64,000 bases of DNA, taken from NCBI RefSeq assembly GCF_900699765.1, contig NZ_CAADHO010000009.1, positions 186,001 to 250,000 of the forward strand. The letters run 5' to 3'. The notes beneath the pieces were generated by a model that had not been told where the DNA came from, ran no database searches, and saw only the letters and a program-made list of their open reading frames with translations. Positions 1 to 8,372 of the stretch are shown piece after piece. Within the stretch, counting starts at the first letter, position 1; each line of letters opens with the position of its first letter. The DNA comes from Desulfoluna butyratoxydans. GTDB lineage: Bacteria; Desulfobacterota; Desulfobacteria; Desulfobacterales; Desulfolunaceae. The position numbers were made by a program, and so were the translations under genes.

Positions 1-765
1 ACTATGGTTTCTGCGGGCAACGGGTATTAAGGTATATCAGAATGGATGATGATGGGTTGATAAACGAATGTCTCTATATTACTGGCAATTTCTTCATAAA
101 TCAACCTTTCGGTATGGTCGGTCAATGCATCATTGTTTGCTGTGGGTGGGACGACCCCTTTCGGGAATGTACGGCGACTTTACGTATACCCTGCCTGCAA
201 GCATACCTCCACAGGCAGGGAAGAGGTTTTTCCGCAGGGCGGTGGTGTTTGTTGTAATTTTCCGTGAAATTAAGATGTTGTCATGGGGCTGTCGCTGGCG
301 GGCAGCCTCTTTCGGGGGCTCTGAGCCCGATAAGAGCTTGTGCAGATACGTGCCGGAGTGTAGAATACGTATTCTAAAAGTGGTACGTATTCTCTCGTAC
401 GGCCCATGAATCCTTATTTTACGGGGCGCCCTTTGTTGCGGCCGTCATATCACCGACGGCGCCGGCAACAGACGATTGCAGAGACTTGAGGGCTCACACT
501 CGAACACGCAAGCACCCCTCCCTTTATCTCCATGCAGGGTTTTCCTCTGTCCGTTTTGCTGGTTTCTTGCGATGCGACGACGGCAGGAGAAGAGAATCCT
601 TCCTTAACAAGGGGGTGCCCGAGCCCTTACCCCGGATACTTCATGAGAAAACGATTCATCTGAAGTGACATGGCGTTATTACGGTGTGTTGCTGTGAGAT
701 GTCCGGGTTGAACGTTCCTTATCCCGTTGGAACAGAACGAACCATTCACGCTGGGGACCACACAT
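1..765. other. Gene-poor left edge
   Basis: I see no convincing gene here. The short open frames have no ribosome binding site and no recognisable protein features. Two small structures are visible. One is a hairpin with 9-bp arms, CCCTGCCTG at 189-197 and CAGGCAGGG at 212-220. The other is a repeated ACGTATTCT motif around 367-393, of which the first copy lies in the palindrome GAATACGTATTC. The promoter of the activase gene that begins at 766 should lie in the right part of this stretch. Confidence 0.5.
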
Positions 766-3700
766 ATGACACTGAACATTCTTGGATTGGATATCGGATC
801 CGTATCGGCCACAGCCGTCGAGATGACTCCCGACAGGCAGATTGTGAAAAAAGTCAGCCTGCAGCACAAAGGCGAGATGACATCGGCAGTGGAGACCCTT
901 TTGCAGGCCTTCTCAGATAGCCGCATTGCCGCAGTGGCAGCCACAGACACCACCCCCTCCCTGATCAAGGCCAATCGACGGTTTGACGGGCGTATCAGCC
1001 TGATCCATGCGGCAAAACACCTTCACCCCGAAGCACGCAACGTGCTCTCCGTGGGGGGCGAGCAGTTTGCCCTGATCCGCTTTGACGACAAGGGCAATTA
1101 CGTGGACACCCGTGGCAATACGTCCTGTGCCGCGGGTACGGGGAGTTTTCTGGACCAGCAGGCCGGGCGCCTCAATCTGTCCGGCATCGAGGAGCTCTCC
1201 CGCATCGCCGAAGAGAGCAACGGAGAGTTTCCCGAGATCGCCTCCCGGTGCGCCGTGTTTGCCAAGACCGATCTTATCCATGCCCAGCAGGAGGGGTATT
1301 CCCTTGCTGAGATTTGCGACGGCCTCTGCCACGGCCTGGCCAAAAATATCGCCGACACCGTCTTTGCCTCACGCGAGCAAAAAGACCCTGTGCTTTTTGT
1401 GGGGGGCGTGGCCCTGAACCGCGCGGTGACCGGTCACCTGGAGTCCATCGCCGGGGTCCCCTTTGTCACCGATGAGATGGCCCTTTACTACGGCGCCGTG
1501 GGCGCTGCCCTGGAGTTTCTGGCCGCTGGGGCCATTGCCTGCGACGCCGAGCCTATTTCTATCCCCGGGGGCGTGCAGCAGCAGGAGTCCTTTGTGAAGG
1601 AGTACCACTACCCGCCCCTGGAACTGCACCTGTCTGATTATCCAGATTTCTCAAGCGTTTCAAGTTACGATCTGCCCTTTGAACATGACGGCCTCAAGAG
1701 CTTTGTGGAGGTGGATGTCTACGAGACGCCGACGGAGAAAACCCTGCCCGCGTTCCTGGGCATCGACATCGGCTCCACCAGCACCAAGGCGGTGGTGGTG
1801 GATGAGTCAAAACAGGTGGTGGCCGGGTTTTACACCCGCACCTCAGGCCGCCCTGTGGATGCGGTGTCAGGCATTTTTGAGGCGGTGGAAGAAGTAGAGA
1901 AAAAGCTTGGGGTCGCCTTTGACTGGAAGGGGGCGGGCACCACGGGTTCGGGCCGTAAGTTCATCGGGCGTATTGTGGGAGCGGACCTGGCCCTGGATGA
2001 GATCACCGCCCATGCCCGGGCTGCCTGCGAACTCAACCCCGAGGTGGACACCATCATCGAGATCGGGGGCCAGGACGCCAAGTTCACCACCCTGAAAAAC
2101 GGGATGGTCACCTCCTCAGTGATGAACAACGTGTGCGCGGCGGGCACCGGCAGCTTCATCGAGGAGCAGGCCTTGAAACTGGGGTGCGACGTGCGGTCCT
2201 ACTCCCGGCGGACCCTGGGGGTTCGCGCCCCCATGAGCAGCGATCGCTGTACGGTTTTCATGGAGCGGGACATCAACCACTACCTGGCCTGCGGGTTTTC
2301 CGTGGACGAGGTGCTGGCCTCGGCCCTGCATTCCGTGCGTGAAAATTACCTCATCAAGGTGGCGGAAGAGGGGCGCATCGGCGAGGTGATCTTCTTCCAG
2401 GGCGCCACGGCCAAGAACAAGGCCCTGGTGGCGGCCTTTGAGCAGCGCCTGAACAAGAAGATCCTGGTGTCCAAGTTCTGCCATCTCACCGGGGCCCTGG
2501 GCACGGCCCTGACCCTTCTTGACGAAGGCGCGTCTGCCACCACCTTCCGGGGCACGGGGCTCCACAAAGAGCACATTGCCGTGACCTCCGAGGTGTGCTC
2601 CCTCTGTAATAACAAGTGCAAGATCACCGTGGCCGATGTGGCCGGGGAGAAGGTGGCCTACGGGTTCCTCTGCGGCCGCGATTACGAGTCTACCTCCTTT
2701 GTGAGCAGCAACAAGGCAGGGTTTGACCTCCTCAAGGCCCGCAAAAAGCTGCTTCGGGTGGAGTCGCCCACCTCGTATCGCCATGACGAGATCGTGGGCA
2801 TCCCGGCAGCCCTTCACCTGCGGGAAGACCTGCCTTTCTGGAAGCGGTTTTTCTCTTTGCTTTCCATTCGCACCGTGACCAGCGAAGGGTTTAAAGCGGC
2901 GGTCAAGGAAGGAAAAAACCTCACAGGTGCCGAATTCTGTGCGCCCATGACGGCCCTGCACGGCCATGTGTCCCACCTGGTGGACAAGGCGGATTTTATT
3001 TTTCTGCCCTATTACATCGAGAACAAGAACCCGGAAAAGGGGGGCAGGCGCCAGTACTGCTACTACACCCAGTTCTCTCCGGCCGTGCTTTCGGCCTCGG
3101 CCCTGGGGGGCAAGGCCCAGCTGCTGACTCCCACGCTGAAGTACCTCTATTCGGGGTTCCATACCCGGTACCGGCTCTACCGGATGCTCAAGCAGGTGAC
3201 GAAACAGCCCGTGAGTTTTTTCGAGGTCTCCACCGCGTACAACAAGGCCACTGAGTTCATGAAGGAGGCCCGGAAAAACCTGAAAGGGCTCTACGAAAAA
3301 GAGTTTGAACCCCGGGAGAACCTCTCGGTGGTGCTCCTGGGGCGACCCTACACGGTGCTGTCCCGCCAGGCCAACAACCGCATTCCCGATATCTTTGCCG
3401 AGCGGGGCGTGAAGTCCTTTTACCAGGACATGCTGCCCAAGGGAGACCCGGTTAAAATTCGTCCCATGCTTGACGAACTGCACTGGAACTACGCGGCCAA
3501 GATCCTGGAGGCCGCGGAGACCGCCGCAGGGATCCCCGGTATTTACCCGGTGTTCGTCACCTCTTTCAAGTGCGCCCCGGACTCCTTTATCATCGATGCC
3601 TTCAAAAAGGTGATGGAGGCCAACAACAAGCCGTACCTGATCCTGGAGCTTGACGAGCACGATTCCAGCGTGGGGTATGAAACCCGCATCGAAGCGGCCA

Positions 3701-4974
3701 TCCGCTCCTTTAAGAACCACTACACCCAGGCCCACAGGGCAGGCTCCGGAGATTACTCCGTGGTGAACCCGGACCTGACCAAGGAGATGCGGAACAAGAA
3801 CGTGGTGATCCCCAACTGGGACGCCATCACCTGCCGCCTCCTGGCCGAGAACCTGAGGCGGGAAGGGTACACCACCTACCTCATCGAGGAGACCCCGGCC
3901 ACCATCCAGCAGAGCCTGAAGTTCAACACGGGCCAGTGTATTCCGGTGAACGCCATCGCCCAGGGGTTCATCGAGTGCATGGAGCAGAACCGACTCAACC
4001 CGGCCGACACCGTGCTCTGGATGTCCCATTCGGAGCTGGCCTGTAACATCAAGCTCTACCCCCATTTTATCAAGAGCCACCTCAAGGCCCATGGCGGGGG
4101 GATGGAAGAGGCCGGTGTGTTTGTGGGAGAGCTCTCCTTCATCGATATCTCCATCCGTGCGGGGGTGAACACCTACTTTGCCTATCTGTTCGGGGGGCTT
4201 TTGCGGAAGATGATCTGCAGGGTCCGGCCCTATGAGGCGGTAGAGGGGGCAACGGACAAAGTGGCCGAGCGGTCCATGGAGATCCTCTGCGACGCCATGG
4301 CCGGATACCGCACCAAGGAGAGCGCCGTCATCCAGGTGACCGAGCTTTTCGAAGGTATCGAGACCCGAAAGGAAGAGCGCATCAAGGTGGCCATCTTCGG
4401 AGACCTTTACGTGCGGGACAACAAGGTGATGAACCAGGACCTGATCCGGGTCATTGAAGCCCACGGCGGCGAGGCCATCACCACCCCGTACAACGAGTAC
4501 GCCAAGATGATCGCGGAAAAGTATTTCAGGAAGTGGTTTGCCGAAGGCAAATACATGAGCCTTATTTCCTACAAGCCCCTTCTGGCGGCCATGAACACCC
4601 TGGAACGGCGATACCTCCGGTATTTTGAGCGGGTGCTGCCGGATGTGCACCACACCTACACCGACGACCCGGAGAAGATCCTGGCCCGGTACAAGCTCTC
4701 CATGGAGAATACCGGGGAGTCCATGGACAATATCCTCAAAGTCCACTACATCAAGAAGCACTACCCGGATGTGGGCCTTTTTGTCCAGACCAGCCCGGCC
4801 TTCTGCTGCGCCTCCCTGGTCACCGAGTCCATGACCGAGACCATTGAGGCGGTCACCGGCGTGCCCGTGGTCTGCGTGACCTACGACGGCACCGGCGGCA
4901 ACAAGAACCGCCAGATCATCCCCTACCTGAAGTACCCGAGGAAAGCCGAAAATACTCGGCGGGCCAGCGCCTGA
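766..4974 (+). CDS. Two-headed acyl-CoA dehydratase activase (BadF/HgdC-type ATPase) fused to DUF2229-type domains
   Basis: This large protein of 1402 residues has two ASKHA-fold activase domains followed by a long C-terminal part. The first ATPase starts with LGLDIGSVSATAVEM and carries NTSCAAGTGSF. The second, near residue 330, starts with LGIDIGSTSTKAVVV and carries EIGGQDAK and NNVCAAGTGSF, the cluster-binding cysteine motif of 2-hydroxyacyl-CoA dehydratase activators. A Cys-rich segment (EVCSLCNNKCK) begins the C-terminal half, which resembles the DUF2229/COG3580 and COG3581 regions. Family members use ATP to inject an electron into dehydratase or related iron-sulfur proteins. The ATG at 766 is preferred over the TTG at 727 because the protein core begins directly after it. 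No dehydratase gene is nearby, so the partner is unknown. The hairpin at 4988-5032 follows the gene. Confidence 0.9.
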   Translation: MTLNILGLDIGSVSATAVEMTPDRQIVKKVSLQHKGEMTSAVETLLQAFSDSRIAAVAATDTTPSLIKANRRFDGRISLIHAAKHLHPEARNVLSVGGEQFALIRFDDKGNYVDTRGNTSCAAGTGSFLDQQAGRLNLSGIEELSRIAEESNGEFPEIASRCAVFAKTDLIHAQQEGYSLAEICDGLCHGLAKNIADTVFASREQKDPVLFVGGVALNRAVTGHLESIAGVPFVTDEMALYYGAVGAALEFLAAGAIACDAEPISIPGGVQQQESFVKEYHYPPLELHLSDYPDFSSVSSYDLPFEHDGLKSFVEVDVYETPTEKTLPAFLGIDIGSTSTKAVVVDESKQVVAGFYTRTSGRPVDAVSGIFEAVEEVEKKLGVAFDWKGAGTTGSGRKFIGRIVGADLALDEITAHARAACELNPEVDTIIEIGGQDAKFTTLKNGMVTSSVMNNVCAAGTGSFIEEQALKLGCDVRSYSRRTLGVRAPMSSDRCTVFMERDINHYLACGFSVDEVLASALHSVRENYLIKVAEEGRIGEVIFFQGATAKNKALVAAFEQRLNKKILVSKFCHLTGALGTALTLLDEGASATTFRGTGLHKEHIAVTSEVCSLCNNKCKITVADVAGEKVAYGFLCGRDYESTSFVSSNKAGFDLLKARKKLLRVESPTSYRHDEIVGIPAALHLREDLPFWKRFFSLLSIRTVTSEGFKAAVKEGKNLTGAEFCAPMTALHGHVSHLVDKADFIFLPYYIENKNPEKGGRRQYCYYTQFSPAVLSASALGGKAQLLTPTLKYLYSGFHTRYRLYRMLKQVTKQPVSFFEVSTAYNKATEFMKEARKNLKGLYEKEFEPRENLSVVLLGRPYTVLSRQANNRIPDIFAERGVKSFYQDMLPKGDPVKIRPMLDELHWNYAAKILEAAETAAGIPGIYPVFVTSFKCAPDSFIIDAFKKVMEANNKPYLILELDEHDSSVGYETRIEAAIRSFKNHYTQAHRAGSGDYSVVNPDLTKEMRNKNVVIPNWDAITCRLLAENLRREGYTTYLIEETPATIQQSLKFNTGQCIPVNAIAQGFIECMEQNRLNPADTVLWMSHSELACNIKLYPHFIKSHLKAHGGGMEEAGVFVGELSFIDISIRAGVNTYFAYLFGGLLRKMICRVRPYEAVEGATDKVAERSMEILCDAMAGYRTKESAVIQVTELFEGIETRKEERIKVAIFGDLYVRDNKVMNQDLIRVIEAHGGEAITTPYNEYAKMIAEKYFRKWFAEGKYMSLISYKPLLAAMNTLERRYLRYFERVLPDVHHTYTDDPEKILARYKLSMENTGESMDNILKVHYIKKHYPDVGLFVQTSPAFCCASLVTESMTETIEAVTGVPVVCVTYDGTGGNKNRQIIPYLKYPRKAENTRRASA

Positions 4975-4987
4975 TAACCTGAAAACA

Positions 4988-5032
4988 AAAAGGCCGCCGT
5001 GTGTCCCTGGCGGGACACAAACGGCGGCCTTT
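4988..5032 (+). terminator. Rho-independent terminator after the activase gene
   Basis: A long stem pairs AAAGGCCGCCGT plus GTGTCCC with GGGACAC plus ACGGCGGCCTTT around a TGGC loop, only a small bulge interrupting it. It lies just after the stop codon at 4974 and is followed by TCGTTTTAA. Confidence 0.85.
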
Positions 5033-5332
5033 CGTTTTAACGCGTGCCTACGGTGTCGGGGATGTGAGGTAGGGTGCGCTAGCGCACCGCAGAGACATCG
5101 CAACGGTCATGAAAAATCATTGGCGGGTGGGCTTTTTACGCAGCATGGACAAGGCAAAAGACGTCGGTTTTCCCAGCACATGGTGCGCAAGCACACCCTA
5201 CAAACGCCACAACAAGACCGGTCAACGTCATCCCTGCGGTCTGTGTTATATTGGGCTGAATTTTACGAGGTGACACTTACCGGATTAAGCACCCTTTCTG
5301 CCTTGCGCCACAAAGCCTCCATGGCTATTTTT
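5033..5332. other. Gene-free stretch between convergent genes
   Basis: No coding frame here has a start signal or a recognisable protein. It lies between the activase terminator and the CCCTTAG repeat tract, so it is the spacer between two convergent transcription units. Confidence 0.5.
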
Positions 5333-5388
5333 CCCTTAGCCCTTAGCCCTTAGCCCTTAGCCCTTAGCCCTTAGCCCTTAGCCCTTAG
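5333..5388. repeat. Tandem heptamer (CCCTTAG)x8
   Basis: Eight perfect head-to-tail copies of the 7-base unit CCCTTAG fill 5333-5388. The tract overlaps the last codons and the stop codon of the flavin reductase gene on the minus strand (stop at 5380-5378). Because the unit is not a multiple of three, gain or loss of copies could change how that protein ends, but the first two copies read by the gene already contain the stop. Confidence 0.95.
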
Positions 5389-6001
5389 CCTTCCCCCTTT
5401 TTTTCACCCCTTGCAGGGGAGACCCCATCTTTTTTTTCTTTTTCTCCACGGAAAACCCGAATTTCCCGAGCTTTTTCCCCAGGCCCCTGTACTGGCCGTG
5501 GGCGTAGCAGATGGGCTTGGCCCAGTCCAGGTGAAAGGCTCCGGTCTCTTCGTCCAGGTAGCGGGTGTCGGCCATGACGTTGACCACTTCGCTGATGAAC
5601 ATGTCGTGGGTGCCCAGGGGTACGATCTCCTTGACCCGGCACTCGATGTGCAAGGGCGCCTCGCTGATGATGGGGGCATTCACCTTTTCGGCTTTGCCTG
5701 GGGTGAGGTGCATCGCGTCGAACTTGTTGAATTTCTTGCCGGAGCGGACCCCGCACCAGTCCGTGGCCTTGGCCAGCTCTTCGGTGGTGAGGTTGATGAC
5801 GTACTCGCCGGTGCGTTTCAGGATCTCGTAGGAATGGCGGTTGGGCCGGACGGAGATGTAGCACATGGGCGGGTCCGAGCAGATGGTCCCGGTCCAGGCG
5901 ACGGTGATGATGTTGTACTCTGCTTCGGTCTCGCCGCAGCTGACCATGACGGCGGGAAGGGGGTAGATCATGGTGCCGGGTTTCCAGCTTACTTTGGCCA
6001 T
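5378..6001 (-). CDS. Flavin reductase family protein (FMN-binding split barrel)
   Basis: This 207-residue protein fits the flavin reductase-like FMN-binding family that includes flavoredoxins. The N-terminus reads KVSWKPGTMIYPLPAVMVSC and is followed by the typical stretch with TVAWTGTICSDPPMCYISVR. Family members bind FMN and move electrons between NAD(P)H or redox partners and flavin, and are common in sulfate reducers. The start at 6001 is chosen because AAAGGTAA lies just upstream and the longer frame adds only non-conserved residues. The C-terminus is lysine and glycine rich, and its last codons and stop lie in the CCCTTAG tract. The exact redox partner is unknown. Confidence 0.85.
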   Translation of the reverse strand: MAKVSWKPGTMIYPLPAVMVSCGETEAEYNIITVAWTGTICSDPPMCYISVRPNRHSYEILKRTGEYVINLTTEELAKATDWCGVRSGKKFNKFDAMHLTPGKAEKVNAPIISEAPLHIECRVKEIVPLGTHDMFISEVVNVMADTRYLDEETGAFHLDWAKPICYAHGQYRGLGKKLGKFGFSVEKKKKKMGSPLQGVKKRGKAKG

Positions 6002-6059
6002 GGGGTTACCTTTGCGTGGGTTGGGGTGGTGCCCTCTATGGTTAACGTGGATAGAAAAA

Positions 6060-6175
6060 CAAGCCTCCGGCGGCAAGGTGCGCCACCTTGAAAGCAGGTT
6101 GCGGATGCGCTTTGCCCCTCGTTCCTCGGGTCAAATCACATCCGCCTTTAAAAATGATATGTATTCAAATTTTTT
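6060..6175 (-). repeat. Left-module fragment of the GTAACTATTCAGC element family
   Basis: This stretch carries GCCTCCGGCGG, the hairpin CAAGGTG-CGC-CACCTTG, then CCCCTCGTTCCTCGGGTCAA and ATCACATCCGCCTTTAAA. The same run of motifs occurs in inverted orientation at about 8190-8285, so related copies bracket the ABC-F gene. It directly abuts the next element copy at 6177. Confidence 0.8.
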
Positions 6176-6176
6176 T

Positions 6177-6280
6177 GTCACTATTCAGCGTGCCTCCGGC
6201 GGAGCCTGGAAAGGCTTGCTTAAGACCTGTTTGTCAAACTTTTTAAAAGTTTGGCCCCCGGCAGGGCCGCCGGAGGCTTT
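6177..6280 (+). repeat. GTAACTATTCAGC-family element, right end merged with the ABC-F stop codon
   Basis: The left end GTCACTATTCAGCG matches the family terminal repeat with one change near the tip. It is followed by GCCTCCGGCGG and then by the shared right module: CCTGTTTGTCAAACTTTT, AAAAGTTTGG, and the hairpin GCCCCCGGC-AGGGCC-GCCGGAGGC. The outer right terminal repeat is missing. The TAA stop of the ABC-F gene on the minus strand is at 6283-6281, directly beside the element, so the hairpin probably ends transcription of that gene. Confidence 0.8.
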
Positions 6281-7909
6281 TTATTCTCCCTGACTGGCGG
6301 ACTTGCCCAGGTAGTAGTCGTAGTCGCCCTCGTAGGGGATCATCTCCCCGTGGTCGATGGCAAACACCCGGCTGACCAGGGCACGCAGGAAGTGGCGGTC
6401 GTGGCTCACGAGGACCACGGTGCCCGTAAACGTTTTGAGTGCTTCCAGCAGGATCTCCCGGGACTGGATATCCAGGTGGTTGGTGGGTTCGTCCAGGATC
6501 AGCAGGTTCAACGGGCGTGCCAGCAGGGTGGCCAGGACCACCCGGCTCTTTTCACCGCCGGAGAGCATGTCGATTCTTTTGTGCACGTCGTCCCCGGAGA
6601 AGAGAAAGGCGGCGCAGAGGTTTCGGATCACCCCGATGCCTGCGGTGGGAAGGGCATCCTGCACGGTGTCGAAGACGCTCTTCTGCGGGTCGAGGATGTC
6701 CATGGCGTGCTGGCTGAAGTAGCCGGTGTGTACGTTGGCACCGATGGTGAGGTCGCCTGCCGAGGCCTCGGTCTGGCCTGCCATGACCTTTAAAAAGGTG
6801 GATTTCCCGGCGCCGTTGATACCCACCACGGCGATCTTGTCCCCCCTGCGCACCATGCCCGAGACCCCGCCGAAGACCGACTGCTCGGAGCCGTCCTCCT
6901 TGGGCCAGGACTTGGCCAGGTTGTCGATGGCCACCACGTCGTCGCCGGAGCGCGGCGGCTCGGCAAACTCGAAGGTCATGGTGCGCTGCTCCGGTGGCAG
7001 CTCGATGCGCTCGATCTTCTCCAGCTTCTTGATGCGGGACTGCACCTGGGCGGCATGGGAGACGCGGGCGGCAAACCGGGCGATGAACTCCTCCTCCTTG
7101 GCCAGCATCTCCTGCTGGCGGCGGTAGCTTGCCATGAGCTGTTCGCGCCTGATTTCCCGTTCCTTTAAGTAGAAGTCGTAGTTGCCCCCGTAGGTGGTGA
7201 GGGTGCGATTGGCCACCTCCACGGTACGGCTTACCACGCGGTTCATGAACTCCTGGTCGTGACAGGTCATGAGAAGGGCACCCTTGAACTCTGAGACCAG
7301 CCAGTTTTCGAGCCAGACAATGGACTCCACGTCCAGGTGGTTGGTGGGTTCGTCCAGCAGCAGCACGTCCGGGTTGACAAGAAGGATACCGGCCAGGGCG
7401 ATGCGCATCTTCCAGCCACCGCTGAAGGCCTCCACGCTTCGGTCATGGTCCGCAGGGCCGATGCCCAGGCCCGTGAGGATGGCCCGAGTCCGTGGCTCCA
7501 GGTCGTAGCCCCCTCGGTTTTCGAACTCTTCCACGGCATTGCCGTAGCGCTCCAGGAGGGCGGCCATCTCGTCGTCGCCCATGGGAACGGCCATGGCCTC
7601 CTCCATCTCGGCGATGGACGCGGCCAGCTCGGCAATGTTCCCGGCGGCGGCGAGTACCTCTTCCAACGCCGTACGGCCCGCCATCTCCCCGGTGGTCTGT
7701 GAGAAGTAGCCGATGGTGGTTTTTTTCCCGATGGAGATCTCGCCCCCGTCGGCCTCCTCTTCCCCTGTGATCAGGCGGAAAATGGTGGATTTGCCTGCCC
7801 CGTTGGGGCCCACCAGGCCCGTACGGGAGCCGGAGAGGATCTGGAGGCTCGCCTTGTCAAAGAGGATCTGGTTGCCGTGCTGCCGGGTGATGTTGGTTAA
7901 GTGGATCAT
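6281..7909 (-). CDS. ABC-F family ATP-binding protein (Uup/EttA/YheS-like)
   Basis: This 542-residue protein has two tandem ABC ATPase domains and no membrane segments, the hallmark of the ABC-F class. Walker A motifs are GPNGAGKST near residue 36 and GINGAGKST near 355. ABC signatures FSGGWKMR and LSGGEKSR and Walker B motifs followed by DEPTNHLD are present in both halves. A charged linker, about residues 245-310, joins them (the P-site tRNA interaction motif region in the family). ABC-F proteins act on the ribosome in translation control or antibiotic protection; which applies here cannot be read from the sequence. The gene stands alone between inverted repeat elements. No strong ribosome binding site precedes the ATG. 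Confidence 0.93.
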   Translation of the reverse strand: MIHLTNITRQHGNQILFDKASLQILSGSRTGLVGPNGAGKSTIFRLITGEEEADGGEISIGKKTTIGYFSQTTGEMAGRTALEEVLAAAGNIAELAASIAEMEEAMAVPMGDDEMAALLERYGNAVEEFENRGGYDLEPRTRAILTGLGIGPADHDRSVEAFSGGWKMRIALAGILLVNPDVLLLDEPTNHLDVESIVWLENWLVSEFKGALLMTCHDQEFMNRVVSRTVEVANRTLTTYGGNYDFYLKEREIRREQLMASYRRQQEMLAKEEEFIARFAARVSHAAQVQSRIKKLEKIERIELPPEQRTMTFEFAEPPRSGDDVVAIDNLAKSWPKEDGSEQSVFGGVSGMVRRGDKIAVVGINGAGKSTFLKVMAGQTEASAGDLTIGANVHTGYFSQHAMDILDPQKSVFDTVQDALPTAGIGVIRNLCAAFLFSGDDVHKRIDMLSGGEKSRVVLATLLARPLNLLILDEPTNHLDIQSREILLEALKTFTGTVVLVSHDRHFLRALVSRVFAIDHGEMIPYEGDYDYYLGKSASQGE

Positions 7910-8095
7910 GGAAAGAGTCCGTGGTTCAGTGTATCAGAAAGCCGGGTCAAAGGGCAGGCACGCCCGCCGATCATCCCGGGATGATGCGTCATTTTACAAG
8001 GATGCGGAGCGTACCATGAAGCGCCGCAATGGGCAAGGCAAGCCAGGTGACAGGAAAAAAAGGGAATCGGCCATAGGAAATAGGGAATGTGCGTT
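7910..8095. other. Upstream region of the ABC-F gene, purine-rich
   Basis: No gene is seen. The right part is purine-rich (AAAAAAAGGGAATCGG, ATAGGAAATAGGGAATG) and resembles the GATAGGGAAAACAGG repeats noted elsewhere. It ends with TGTGCGTT at 8088-8095, the left copy of the target duplication of the mobile element. Confidence 0.5.
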
Positions 8096-8311
8096 GTAAC
8101 TATTCAGCCCATGCCTCCGGCGGCCCTGCCGGGGGCTAAACGTTTAAAAAGTTTAACAAACAGGTTTTAAAAAATCTTTTTGCGTGAATTTTTACTTTAA
8201 AGGCGGATGTGATTTGACCCGAGGAACGAGGGGCAAAACACAGCTGCTATCTGCTTTCAAGGTGGCACACCTTGCCGCCGGAGGCTGTTTTTTTTTGAGC
8301 TGAATCGTTAC
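8096..8311. mobile_element. MITE-like element with 8-bp target-site duplication (216 bp)
   Basis: The element begins GTAACTATTCAGCCC and ends GAGCTGAATCGTTAC, terminal inverted repeats with one mismatch in the first 13 bases. It is flanked by perfect 8-bp direct repeats, TGTGCGTT at 8088-8095 and 8312-8319, the mark of a transposase-mediated insertion. It encodes no protein. The left part is the inverted form of the shared right module (GCCTCCGGCGGCCCTGCCGG and the AAACTTTTTAAACGTTT-like palindrome). The right part is the module with the CAAGGTG/CACCTTG hairpin. It is too short to move alone, so a transposase elsewhere in the genome would be needed. Confidence 0.88.
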
Positions 8312-8329
8312 TGTGCGTTTTTTATAACC

Positions 8330-8372
8330 CATCACCTGCTTTTCTTATGGCCTGTTTTCCCTATCGCCTGCC
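8330..8372 (-). repeat. GATAGGGAAAACAGG repeat
   Basis: Read on the minus strand this contains GGCAGGCGATAGGGAAAACA followed by GGCCATAAG and a second GCAGGTGATGG. The 15-base core GATAGGGAAAACAGG is identical to one after cinA (49772-49786). It sits directly downstream of mgtE. Confidence 0.7.

Noticed and set aside
68..409. 113-residue frame at the left edge
   Set aside because: No ribosome binding site, no recognisable protein, and atypical residue composition.
2116..5103. 995-residue frame on the minus strand
   Set aside because: It is the antisense shadow of the acyl-CoA dehydratase activase gene; its translation is low-complexity and has no family features.
5333..5388. Telomere or linear-replicon end suggested by CCCTTAG repeats
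   Set aside because: The tract is internal, only eight units long, lies between normal chromosomal genes and has no terminal structure.
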